From: Gammaproteobacteria bacterium
GTDB taxonomy: Bacteria; Pseudomonadota; Gammaproteobacteria; Steroidobacterales; JABDKV01
Length of the DNA: 8,354 bases
Assembly: GCA_029862285.1 (NCBI GenBank)
Contig: JAOTXR010000070.1
Coordinates: 1 to 8,354, forward strand
Direction of reading: 5' to 3'
Part shown: piece after piece, positions 1 to 5,916 of the stretch
Layout of the letters: every line of letters begins with the position of its first letter
Position numbering within the stretch: position 1 is the stretch's first letter
The notes under the pieces: generated by a model
The model's input: only the letters and a program-made list of their open reading frames with translations
What the model was told of the DNA's origin: nothing
The model's database searches: none
Program-made: the position numbers and the translations under genes

Positions 1-1545
1 TGGCTGGCCTATCGGTCATTCGTGCGCCGCTCAATACAACTTGGTGATGAACCAACCTTGCCGCAGTATTTCGTCCGCCGTGCCGTTTATCGCAGTGGTA
101 TGACGGCCTACATTGCCATCGTCGCCGCAGCGTATTTTCTCATGGTGACTTTCTGGACCCCTATTCAGCCACTGGTCGCGGCTACAGCCGAGCTGGGCAA
201 CGCGACACTCGCCAGCTGGTTGGTCAATCTTGACGAGAGCCACGTACTACCGATTATCACCACCGGAGTATTCATCGCACTGTTATTGTGGGAGAGCCGT
301 GTCAATCCTCTGCCGGCCGTGCGCGATGCAATTTATGACGTATCGGCCATCCCGCGCCGCGCCGTTGGAGTTTACGAAGTCTTGCGCCGGTCGCGTCTCG
401 CAGCAATTCATGCCGGCGAGCGCGAGAAGATCATGTCGCGCTTGTTAATACCTACACTGGATCTCGGTGACTTTGACAAGGCTGGCGCGTCAGTTGAATA
501 CCGATGGGCCCGCAACTGTGTGTTGTTCGACAAGATACGTTTCTATGCCGATCAGCCATCGTATGCGCGGCTGTTTGCCGAACCGTCATTGAAATGGGGC
601 GACATCTGTATTTCTTTCAATCGCATGTCGGAACGGGTGGCGATCTGGAAACGCGGACCAACCCACTACACCAAGACTATTAGCCTGTTGCAGGACCAGG
701 ATGAACTGAACCGGTGGTTGTGCCGCCTGCTTGCCGGGCTGATCATTTTTGGCGCGGGCAGCGAAAAGGATCTCTGGACCACTGTGGCACGCCTGGGCGG
801 TGCGCCGCATCGCGCAGTGCTGAAGCACTCATGGAAGTACATCATGACCTTCGCGGTGGCGCTGGTGGTGGGCGTAATGGTGGGCCGGGAAATGGCGGTG
901 TTCTTTTATACCGGCTTTGTCGACAGCGGTAGCAGCCTGCGACACTTCAGTGTCGAGACATCCCGTTGGATAATTTACTCAGCTAGCATCTATCTATTGC
1001 CGATAGCGCTCGTATTTGCCGCGCGGATCACTTCCTACCGGATCATTCCGGACATTACCGAGCGTTTTTATGGTTTTTATGCGCTGATGGTGGTCATGGG
1101 TTTCCTGGTAAGCACGTCGTCGTCGGCACTCATTCTCGGGCTTAGCGCCGACGCGGGGAATTTTCTTTTTCGCGAGAGCTTCGCCGCATCGATGCGTTGG
1201 GGCATTCTGCCGGCGATGCTGTGTGGCTTTATTGCGTACCAGATGGACTCTTTCATCTCGGATGAAGAACCAAGAACAGAAATGTTCTGGCGTTCGTGTG
1301 TGCGTTTCCTGGTCTGGGCCTTGATTGGCATGGTCATCATGCTGTATGCGACGGACGATTTGCGTCTGATCGACCCCGAGTTGAGATTCACGGTGGTGAT
1401 GACGACCATATTGATTGTCGGAAGTCTGGCCGCGGTAGCTCGCTTCAAGACGGTGCAGTCTTACATCGAGGACTTTGCCATCGCGCACAGCCAGGAAGAG
1501 CTCGAGGCAAGGGTCACGCGGTTTCCGGCTGAAAAACGGCAGTAA
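1..1545 (+). CDS. Multi-pass membrane protein of unknown function (5' end outside window)
   Basis: The frame is open from the first base of the window, and the first in-frame start candidate (GTG at 22) has no Shine-Dalgarno before it, so the gene most likely begins upstream and is 5'-partial here. Numbered from that GTG (507 residues), hydrophobic segments lie near 27-45, 76-91, 272-288, 315-335, 350-376, 393-408, 427-443 and 456-474, about eight membrane spans. Between spans two and three is a soluble region (about 95-270), rich in Arg and aromatic residues, that is probably one cytoplasmic domain. The C-terminal tail from about 478 is charged and possibly helical. I recognise no catalytic motif and no named family; channel, transporter accessory or sensor would all be guesses. 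It ends in TAA and faces the glutaredoxin gene tail-to-tail across 41 bases. I am confident it is coding and membrane-embedded, not of its role. Confidence 0.85.
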   Translation, partial: WLAYRSFVRRSIQLGDEPTLPQYFVRRAVYRSGMTAYIAIVAAAYFLMVTFWTPIQPLVAATAELGNATLASWLVNLDESHVLPIITTGVFIALLLWESRVNPLPAVRDAIYDVSAIPRRAVGVYEVLRRSRLAAIHAGEREKIMSRLLIPTLDLGDFDKAGASVEYRWARNCVLFDKIRFYADQPSYARLFAEPSLKWGDICISFNRMSERVAIWKRGPTHYTKTISLLQDQDELNRWLCRLLAGLIIFGAGSEKDLWTTVARLGGAPHRAVLKHSWKYIMTFAVALVVGVMVGREMAVFFYTGFVDSGSSLRHFSVETSRWIIYSASIYLLPIALVFAARITSYRIIPDITERFYGFYALMVVMGFLVSTSSSALILGLSADAGNFLFRESFAASMRWGILPAMLCGFIAYQMDSFISDEEPRTEMFWRSCVRFLVWALIGMVIMLYATDDLRLIDPELRFTVVMTTILIVGSLAAVARFKTVQSYIEDFAIAHSQEELEARVTRFPAEKRQ

Positions 1546-1561
1546 CTCGCCCGGTCAGGTC

Positions 1562-1575
1562 GCAGCGGCCGCTGC
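1562..1575. terminator. Perfect 14-bp GC-rich palindrome between convergent genes (possible 3'-end hairpin)
   Basis: GCAGCGGCCGCTGC is fully self-complementary and could fold as a 5-bp stem with a GGCC loop on either strand. It lies 16 bases after the stop of the membrane protein and 11 bases beyond the glutaredoxin stop, the expected place for a shared 3'-end structure. Neither strand has a T-run after it, so it is not a canonical intrinsic terminator. It may be a weak or factor-assisted end, or chance. Confidence 0.3.
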
Positions 1576-1586
1576 TGCGCGGCTGA

Positions 1587-1922
1587 CTACTGTGAGTCCA
1601 GTGCCGCGAGCAATGCAGAGGGCTGGTATCCCCTGATTACTGTGTCGCCAATGATGACTACCGGCACGCCATATGCGCCCATCGCCATCATTTGCTGTGC
1701 TGCTGCGGATGAATCCTCTATGTCATGTTCGGTATAAGGGATATTGTGTTTTTTGAACAGGGCACGTGTCTTGGCGCAATACCCGCACCATTTTGTCGCG
1801 TAAAGGGTAACCGGGCCGGACTGCTCGGGGTCATATTCAATGTCGCCTTGAGCCAGCGCCATCAGGTTGGGCAACTGGGCTACCAGGACGAACAGGGCGA
1901 CTATCGCGACGGTTTGTTTCAT
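1587..1922 (-). CDS. Exported glutaredoxin-like thiol-disulfide protein
   Basis: This 111-residue protein has a hydrophobic N-terminus (about 4-24) that acts as signal peptide or membrane anchor, followed by a single glutaredoxin/thioredoxin-fold domain. The dithiol active site is C46-G-Y-C49, preceded by the usual beta strand (PVTLYATKW). The cis-proline loop is Y-G-V-P (P87), followed by a V-V-I-I strand and a G-Y pair. It should exchange thiols and disulfides with glutathione or protein partners, and the leader places it at the membrane or in the periplasm, unusual for a glutaredoxin. The frame stays open upstream to 2144, but the ATG at 1922 is chosen because the leader starts there and the upstream part overlaps the DUF2891 gene. 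The start lies 4 bases beyond the DUF2891 stop with no clear Shine-Dalgarno, suggesting translational coupling. It is the last gene of the minus-strand cluster. Its physiological partner is not visible. Confidence 0.85.
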   Translation of the reverse strand: MKQTVAIVALFVLVAQLPNLMALAQGDIEYDPEQSGPVTLYATKWCGYCAKTRALFKKHNIPYTEHDIEDSSAAAQQMMAMGAYGVPVVIIGDTVIRGYQPSALLAALDSQ

Positions 1923-1926
1923 ATTT

Positions 1927-3021
1927 TCAGTCTTGGGCGCTGCAACCAGTGGTAGGGTCGGCAACGCCACGGGCAGTAACCAGGTAGGTTGCGAAACTGC
2001 CGAGCCAGTGCCCGCCTTCGTAATGTTCTGATGATACGGCAGGCAGAGCATCGACGCGATGCGCATCTGCTGCGGCCCGCAAAGCGGGGCAACGCGCATC
2101 ACCTGCTGGTAGCGCTGCCGCAATACCTTCAAGCATCCAGGCACGACTTAAGTTAAGTCCGTCGAGATGTGCCAGCTTGCCGTCGCTACGATCACTGACA
2201 CGCGCCACAGCTAACCAGTCGGATTTGAACCCCGCCGGGATGCGTGGCAGGAAACTCTCCAGCCAACGGGAAAAATGGGCCGCGTCCATCACCCGGCGCA
2301 TCAGGTCGGCCTCGGCCAGGCAAGGTGACAGAAAGTCCTGCCCGGACGGCTCATAGTCAAGCGGGCAATCCCGGTCAGCCCCATACAGTTCGACTACCCG
2401 GGTTTCCAGCAACTTGGCCAACCGCGTGTCGCCGGCTGTTCTGGCCCAATCCAGGACGAGACCAAAAGCAAAGGCAGTCTGTGAATGCTCGCCGGTGCGT
2501 ATCGGGTAGTCGAGTTTTGGCACCCAGCTCAAAAAACGTGCCGCTGCCTCCTGTTCTAGCGGTGCCAGCAGACGCAACCAATCGGCTGCACGCGGATCGC
2601 CCCATTCGCGCAGTTCGGCGCCCAACTGCAGCAACCATGCCAGGCCATAGGGTCTCTCGAATGAGGCGCGTGAAGTTCCTTGCAGGTATTTCAGTTCATT
2701 GGTCGCAGCCGTCGCGGAAAAACTGCGCTCCAGTGCGGCGATAGCACGCGGTGCAAAACGGGCTTGTGGCAACTGACGCGCCAGCCGGGCCAGCAGCCAG
2801 TGACCGTGCACTGACGAATGCCAGTCGAAACAGCCGTAGAAAATGGGTGTCAGTTCCCGGGGTGGTGCGACATCGGCATCACTGCTAAGCACATGTCCGA
2901 TCTTGTTGGGATATTCCTGGTGTACACAAGCCAGTGCAAGTTCGGCGAACCTGCCTGCCTGGTCAGCATCCAGTGCAAACGCACCGGTCGACACTAGCAA
3001 CAGTAGTAGCAATAATCGCAT
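1927..3021 (-). CDS. Secreted DUF2891 family protein
   Basis: This 364-residue protein begins with a Leu-rich signal peptide (1-16; probable cleavage after A-F-A). The mature part reads as DUF2891: an early block around 56-80 (L-T-P-I-F-Y-G-C-F-D-W-H-S-S-V-H-G-H-W), then H179-S-Q-T-A-F near 179-184, a D-F-L-S-P-C block at 229-234, H286-L-D-G-L-N-L-S-R-A-W at 286-296, and a closing H333-Y-E-G-G-H-W-L-G-S-F block at 333-343. The many conserved Trp, His and acidic residues on an all-helical background recall alpha/alpha-barrel carbohydrate-active enzymes, but the family has no function I can state and a glycosidase role is inference. The ATG at 3021 is fixed by the signal peptide. It lies 18 bases after the PAP2 stop and 4 bases before the glutaredoxin start, so it is the middle gene of a likely operon. 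Family assignment is from memory of the motif pattern. Confidence 0.85.
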   Translation of the reverse strand: MRLLLLLLLVSTGAFALDADQAGRFAELALACVHQEYPNKIGHVLSSDADVAPPRELTPIFYGCFDWHSSVHGHWLLARLARQLPQARFAPRAIAALERSFSATAATNELKYLQGTSRASFERPYGLAWLLQLGAELREWGDPRAADWLRLLAPLEQEAAARFLSWVPKLDYPIRTGEHSQTAFAFGLVLDWARTAGDTRLAKLLETRVVELYGADRDCPLDYEPSGQDFLSPCLAEADLMRRVMDAAHFSRWLESFLPRIPAGFKSDWLAVARVSDRSDGKLAHLDGLNLSRAWMLEGIAAALPAGDARCPALRAAADAHRVDALPAVSSEHYEGGHWLGSFATYLVTARGVADPTTGCSAQD

Positions 3022-3039
3022 GGAATTGCGGCAGGCCGG

Positions 3040-3606
3040 CTAGCAGCCGGTAAGCGAGCAGTTGCCAAAAGCAAACAAACTCAGACGCGCCATGGCAAAG
3101 CCGAGAGCACCACCGGCCAACACATCGGTGGGATAGTGCAAGCCGAGAATCATGCGTGAAAAGGCAACCAATACGGTGAATGGCAAGAGCAGCCACACCG
3201 ATTCGGGGTAATAGGGGAACATCATTGTCGTAAAGCACACGGCGTGCATCGTGTGCCCGGACGGAAAACTGTATTGATCCATGATCGGTGCACCGCATTC
3301 GATCTCCGTGCGTCGGCTAAAGGGCCGGTCACGGACCAGGCGGGACTTGAGGTATTTATACAGGGCGATATTGACGAGTGCCGTGAGACCAATGTGCAAA
3401 CTGACAACTGCGCCGGCGTGTCCGAATAATACCGGCAGTGTCAATATCAATGCATACCAGAACCAGCCATCGCCCAGCAGGCTGATCAGCCGAAAGAAGC
3501 GCGCCGCAGTGACCCAGCGGCCCAGGCGGTTGATTTGCACCAGGAAGGCCAGCTCGATCGCATCGATACGTCGCAGAGTCCTCGATGTGTCGTCCGGCAT
3601 AGTCAT
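3040..3606 (-). CDS. PAP2-family membrane phosphatase
   Basis: This 188-residue integral membrane protein carries all three motifs of the PAP2/acid phosphatase superfamily. Motif 1 is K87-x6-R94-P95, motif 2 is P115-S-G-H118, and motif 3 is S150-R-x5-H157-x3-D161. H157 is the expected phosphoryl-accepting nucleophile, with D161 assisting and H118 as acid/base. Hydrophobic spans lie near 49-61, 65-84, 119-131, 136-150 and 162-180. Family members dephosphorylate lipid phosphates such as phosphatidic acid, undecaprenyl pyrophosphate or phosphatidylglycerophosphate on the outer face of the inner membrane; the sequence does not tell which. The start is ATG at 3606, with a second ATG at 3600; GGGGA about 11 bases upstream is a modest ribosome-binding site. 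It is the first gene of the minus-strand cluster, divergent from the acyl-CoA dehydrogenase. I found no convincing promoter boxes for it. Confidence 0.92.
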   Translation of the reverse strand: MTMPDDTSRTLRRIDAIELAFLVQINRLGRWVTAARFFRLISLLGDGWFWYALILTLPVLFGHAGAVVSLHIGLTALVNIALYKYLKSRLVRDRPFSRRTEIECGAPIMDQYSFPSGHTMHAVCFTTMMFPYYPESVWLLLPFTVLVAFSRMILGLHYPTDVLAGGALGFAMARLSLFAFGNCSLTGC

Positions 3607-3686
3607 GCGTGCAATGGTCCCCAGGGCTGCGGTTAAACTGAAGTCAAATACTGCCCTAATATGACGTCAGTTTGAAGAAATTGTTC

Positions 3687-3718
3687 CCGCCGAACACTGC
3701 GTAACCGCTGTCCGGCGG
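3687..3718. promoter_or_regulatory. Imperfect inverted repeat in divergent promoter region (possible operator)
   Basis: The arms pair CCGCCG with CGGCGG, then after one A/C mismatch ACA with TGT, then after a two-base CT bulge GCG with CGC around a TAAC loop. It sits between the divergently transcribed phosphatase and dehydrogenase genes, and its right arm covers the place where a -35 box for the TATAAT at 3734 would fall (3711-3716). No gene reads into it, so a terminator is unlikely. An operator, or chance in GC-rich DNA, are the alternatives. Confidence 0.35.
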
Positions 3719-3733
3719 CCACATGATTCCTTT

Positions 3734-3739
3734 TATAAT
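3734..3739 (+). promoter_or_regulatory. Candidate -10 box of the acyl-CoA dehydrogenase gene
   Basis: An exact TATAAT lies 66 bases before the ATG at 3806. At the proper distance upstream the -35 region reads TCCGGC, a poor match, and there is no extended -10 TG. If it is used, the promoter probably depends on an activator or is weak. Confidence 0.4.
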
Positions 3740-3805
3740 CAAAGCGATAGGGCCAGCATTAATGATCGCTTTTCAGGCATCGTTTGCACGGGCAGAATTG
3801 AAACC

Positions 3806-5458
3806 ATGAGTTTCGCGCAAGACGGGCCGCAGCTGGGCAATCAATTTGCCGAGGATGAATTGTTGCAACGCTGGTTGCGATGGCGTTTGCCGGATGCAGT
3901 CTGGGGTGAGATTTGCGAGGGACTGCACCGACTCGGTGCACGTGTGGTTGGAGACATCGCAGTTGCCGCAGCGGATGCGGAAGCCAATCCACCGCAATTG
4001 CAGCAATTCGATTCCTGGGGTCGGCGCGTCGATCGAATAGTCATGGCGCAGGGATGGCAGAAACTGCACGGGGTTGCCGCGGAAGAGGGACTCGTGGCGA
4101 CCGCCTACGAACACAAAGAAAAAGAATATTCACGGGCACATCAGTTTGCACGGCTGTATTTGTTTCATCCGTCATCGGCGCTGTATTCGTGTCCGCTCGC
4201 GATGACCGACGGAGCAGTTCGCGTGATAGCGCAACTGGGTGAGAAATCGTTACGGCAGCGGGCTTATCCCCGTCTCACAAGCCGCAATCCGAAGTCATTC
4301 TGGACATCGGGACAGTGGATGACGGAAAAGTCCGGCGGTTCCGACGTTAGTCAAACCGAAACGATCGCGCGTAGAGACGGTGCCGGTTACCGTCTGGAGG
4401 GCACGAAGTGGTTCAGTTCTGCGGCGACCTCCGACATGGCATTGACCCTCGCGCGTCCCGAAGATCGTGAAGGGTTGAGCTTGTTCTACCTGGAGACCCG
4501 CGCGGCTGATGGCTCTCTGAATGGCATTCGTATCGAGAAGCTGAAAGACAAGCTGGGTACCCGGGCGATGCCGACGGCCGAACTGACACTTGACGGTACC
4601 CGCGCGCAGCTGGTCGGCGAACACGGTCAGGGTGTGCGCAATATTGCCGCCATGCTAAACATCACCCGGCTCTACAATTCGGTATGTGCCGTAGCCAGCA
4701 TGCGTCGCGGGCTGGCGTTGGCACGCGATTATTCCTACAGACGGTTCGCGTTTGGACGACCGCTCATAGAACATGTCTTGCATCGGGACACGCTAGGCAA
4801 TCTCGAAGCACACTACCAGGGAGCGTTTCATCTGGTGTTTCACCTGGCGCTGCTGCTGGGTCGTGATGAAAGTGGTAATGCAACGGCAGAAGAAAGCGTA
4901 TTGTTGCGCCTGCTGACCCCGGTGGCAAAACTCTTTACGGCCAAACTCGCGGTCGCGTCGGCCAGCGAAATACTCGAATGTTTCGGCGGTGCCGGTTATG
5001 TCGAAGACACCGGTTTGCCCAGGCTGTTGCGCGATGCACAGGTATTGCCCATCTGGGAAGGCACCACCAATGTTCTTAGTCTGGATGTCAGCCGTGTGCT
5101 GCAGCGGCATGAGCAGGCCAAGAGTGTGTTTATCAACGATGTGTACCGGCGTATCGCGCGTGATGACCCCAGGCTCGCAGCCGCGCGAAAACACATTAAC
5201 GATGCGCTTGGCCAACTCCGGGTGTTACCGCATGACAGGGAAGCCGACGCTCGTGAGCTGGCATTGGGTCTGGCGAGAGTTTACGCGGCGTCGTTGTTAT
5301 TCGAATTTGCCGCAGATTGGCCCGGCTCGCAGCCGGCCATGGCGGCGTTGGAATTGACGATACGGCGTTCGTTAGTGGGACAATGGGCGCACGAGGGGAG
5401 TATTGAGGCCTCGGCTATCCTCGCCCAGCGAAGGCAAGCTGGGCCGAGTTCGGACTAG
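3806..5458 (+). CDS. AidB-like acyl-CoA dehydrogenase family flavoprotein
   Basis: This 550-residue protein matches the long AidB/ACDX branch of the acyl-CoA dehydrogenases (E. coli AidB is 541 residues) rather than the usual enzymes of about 380-400. Shared with AidB are an N-terminal N-P-P-x-L...G-R-R-x-D block (61-76), the flavin-binding M-T-E-K-x-G-G-S-D (172-180), K-W-F near 201-203, a K-L-K-D-K-L-G-T-R stretch (245-253), R-x-x-F-G-R-P-L (313-320), G-G-x-G-Y-x-E-x-x-x-L-P-R (394-406) and I-W-E-G-T (416-420). E418 is the candidate catalytic glutamate. After about 435 comes a C-terminal helical domain, which in E. coli AidB binds DNA; its Arg content fits but does not prove that. It is expected to bind FAD in the cytoplasm. 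Substrate is unknown: AidB itself has weak dehydrogenase activity and is linked to alkylation stress. No beta-oxidation genes adjoin it. The ATG at 3806 lacks a strong Shine-Dalgarno. The stop TAG overlaps the convergent lipoprotein stop. Confidence 0.92.
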   Translation: MSFAQDGPQLGNQFAEDELLQRWLRWRLPDAVWGEICEGLHRLGARVVGDIAVAAADAEANPPQLQQFDSWGRRVDRIVMAQGWQKLHGVAAEEGLVATAYEHKEKEYSRAHQFARLYLFHPSSALYSCPLAMTDGAVRVIAQLGEKSLRQRAYPRLTSRNPKSFWTSGQWMTEKSGGSDVSQTETIARRDGAGYRLEGTKWFSSAATSDMALTLARPEDREGLSLFYLETRAADGSLNGIRIEKLKDKLGTRAMPTAELTLDGTRAQLVGEHGQGVRNIAAMLNITRLYNSVCAVASMRRGLALARDYSYRRFAFGRPLIEHVLHRDTLGNLEAHYQGAFHLVFHLALLLGRDESGNATAEESVLLRLLTPVAKLFTAKLAVASASEILECFGGAGYVEDTGLPRLLRDAQVLPIWEGTTNVLSLDVSRVLQRHEQAKSVFINDVYRRIARDDPRLAAARKHINDALGQLRVLPHDREADARELALGLARVYAASLLFEFAADWPGSQPAMAALELTIRRSLVGQWAHEGSIEASAILAQRRQAGPSSD

Positions 5459-5760
5459 CGGTCTCGTCCCGATCCTGATCCGATCATGTTGGGCAGACGC
5501 TTCTGCAAATAGTCGCCCAGGTTGATTTCCCCACTGCGGGCAATGTCTTCGTCCGTCATGACACTGACCGGGGATAAGGTCTGCTGATTCGGATCGTCCG
5601 GATCGACCATGCGAGAGATTCGAGAACCGGTTATCTTCATCGGCTGCACCGGTCGCATGTCCGCAAATTTGGATTCCGGATTGTACTCATGTCCGGATAC
5701 GCAGGCCTGTAGCAGGAGTGCACAACCAATGGCTGTCAGGACAGTGCTGGCTTTGAACAT
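5455..5760 (-). CDS. Small lipoprotein with a TonB-box/plug-like segment
   Basis: This 101-residue protein starts at ATG 5760, with AGGGAG five bases upstream. Its leader ends in lipobox L17-Q-A-C20, so the mature protein should be lipidated on C20; +2 is Val, not Asp, favouring the outer membrane. Residues 41-90 resemble the start of a TonB-dependent receptor plug: I-T-G-S-R-I at 43-48, P-V-S-V-M-T at 64-69, E-D-I-A-R-S-G at 71-77, and L-G-D-Y-L-Q-K-R-L-P at 81-90. In receptors this is the TonB box plus first plug strands and is followed by about 100 more plug residues and a barrel, all absent here. The protein ends in a short G-S-G-S-G-R-D-R tail. It could be a free-standing partner of a receptor or of TonB, or a domesticated fragment. 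I know of no named family for it; the plug likeness is by eye. Confidence 0.75.
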   Translation of the reverse strand: MFKASTVLTAIGCALLLQACVSGHEYNPESKFADMRPVQPMKITGSRISRMVDPDDPNQQTLSPVSVMTDEDIARSGEINLGDYLQKRLPNMIGSGSGRDR

Positions 5761-5788
5761 ATCAACTCCCTAGTCTGACCATATCAAC

Positions 5789-5817
5789 AGTTTAGGCCGA
5801 CTGCGCCCCGGTGTCGA
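5789..5817 (-). promoter_or_regulatory. Sigma-70-type promoter for the lipoprotein gene
   Basis: On the minus strand, TCGACA (5817-5812; 5 of 6 to TTGACA) is followed by exactly 17 bases and TAAACT (5794-5789; 4 of 6 to TATAAT). Transcription would start near 5782 and leave a leader of about 22 bases that contains the AGGGAG ribosome-binding site at 5771-5766. Confidence 0.55.
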
Positions 5818-5861
5818 TAAACCCCCGCGCTTCGGACCTATGCTAGTCTCCTACGGCACGG

Positions 5862-5888
5862 AACCGACTTCCGAGACTGGCGTCGGTT
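5862..5888. repeat. Inverted repeat in the leader of the ankyrin gene
   Basis: AACCGAC (5862-5868) and GTCGGTT (5882-5888) form a 7-bp perfect stem around 13 bases. It lies 28 bases before the ankyrin gene start. It may be an operator or an mRNA leader hairpin. The TTTCTTA that follows is too short to call a terminator. Confidence 0.3.
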
Positions 5889-5916
5889 TCTTACGAATTG
5901 GACAGTGAGGCGGAGC

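Noticed and set aside
994..1488. 164-codon minus-strand frame inside the membrane protein gene
   Set aside because: It is hydrophilic and His/Arg-rich with no recognisable domain, and opposite a convincing multi-span protein.
1923..2144. Upstream extension of the glutaredoxin frame to 2144
   Set aside because: The extension overlaps the DUF2891 coding end and would bury the hydrophobic leader; ATG 1922 gives a normal exported protein.
2244..2744. 166-codon open frame on the plus strand
   Set aside because: It is antisense to the DUF2891 gene. Its Pro/Arg/Ser-rich composition is typical of a shadow frame in GC-rich DNA.
3642..3647. TTGACT (minus strand) as -35 of the phosphatase operon
   Set aside because: The -10 position 17 bases on reads CTGGGG, so there is no promoter pair.
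5455..5760. Lipoprotein gene as the broken 5' end of a full TonB-dependent receptor
   Set aside because: Beyond its stop the DNA is an intact dehydrogenase gene on the other strand with no receptor sequence in any frame, and the leader is a lipobox rather than a receptor signal peptide.
5813..5820. GTCGATAA as a second FliA -10 box before the ankyrin gene
   Set aside because: It is 7 of 8 to the -10 consensus, but the -35 position reads AGGCCGAC, with no likeness to TAAAGTTT.
5839..5844. TATGCT as a -10 box for the ankyrin gene
   Set aside because: The best -35 candidate (TCGATA) is 19 bases upstream and only 4 of 6, too weak to call.
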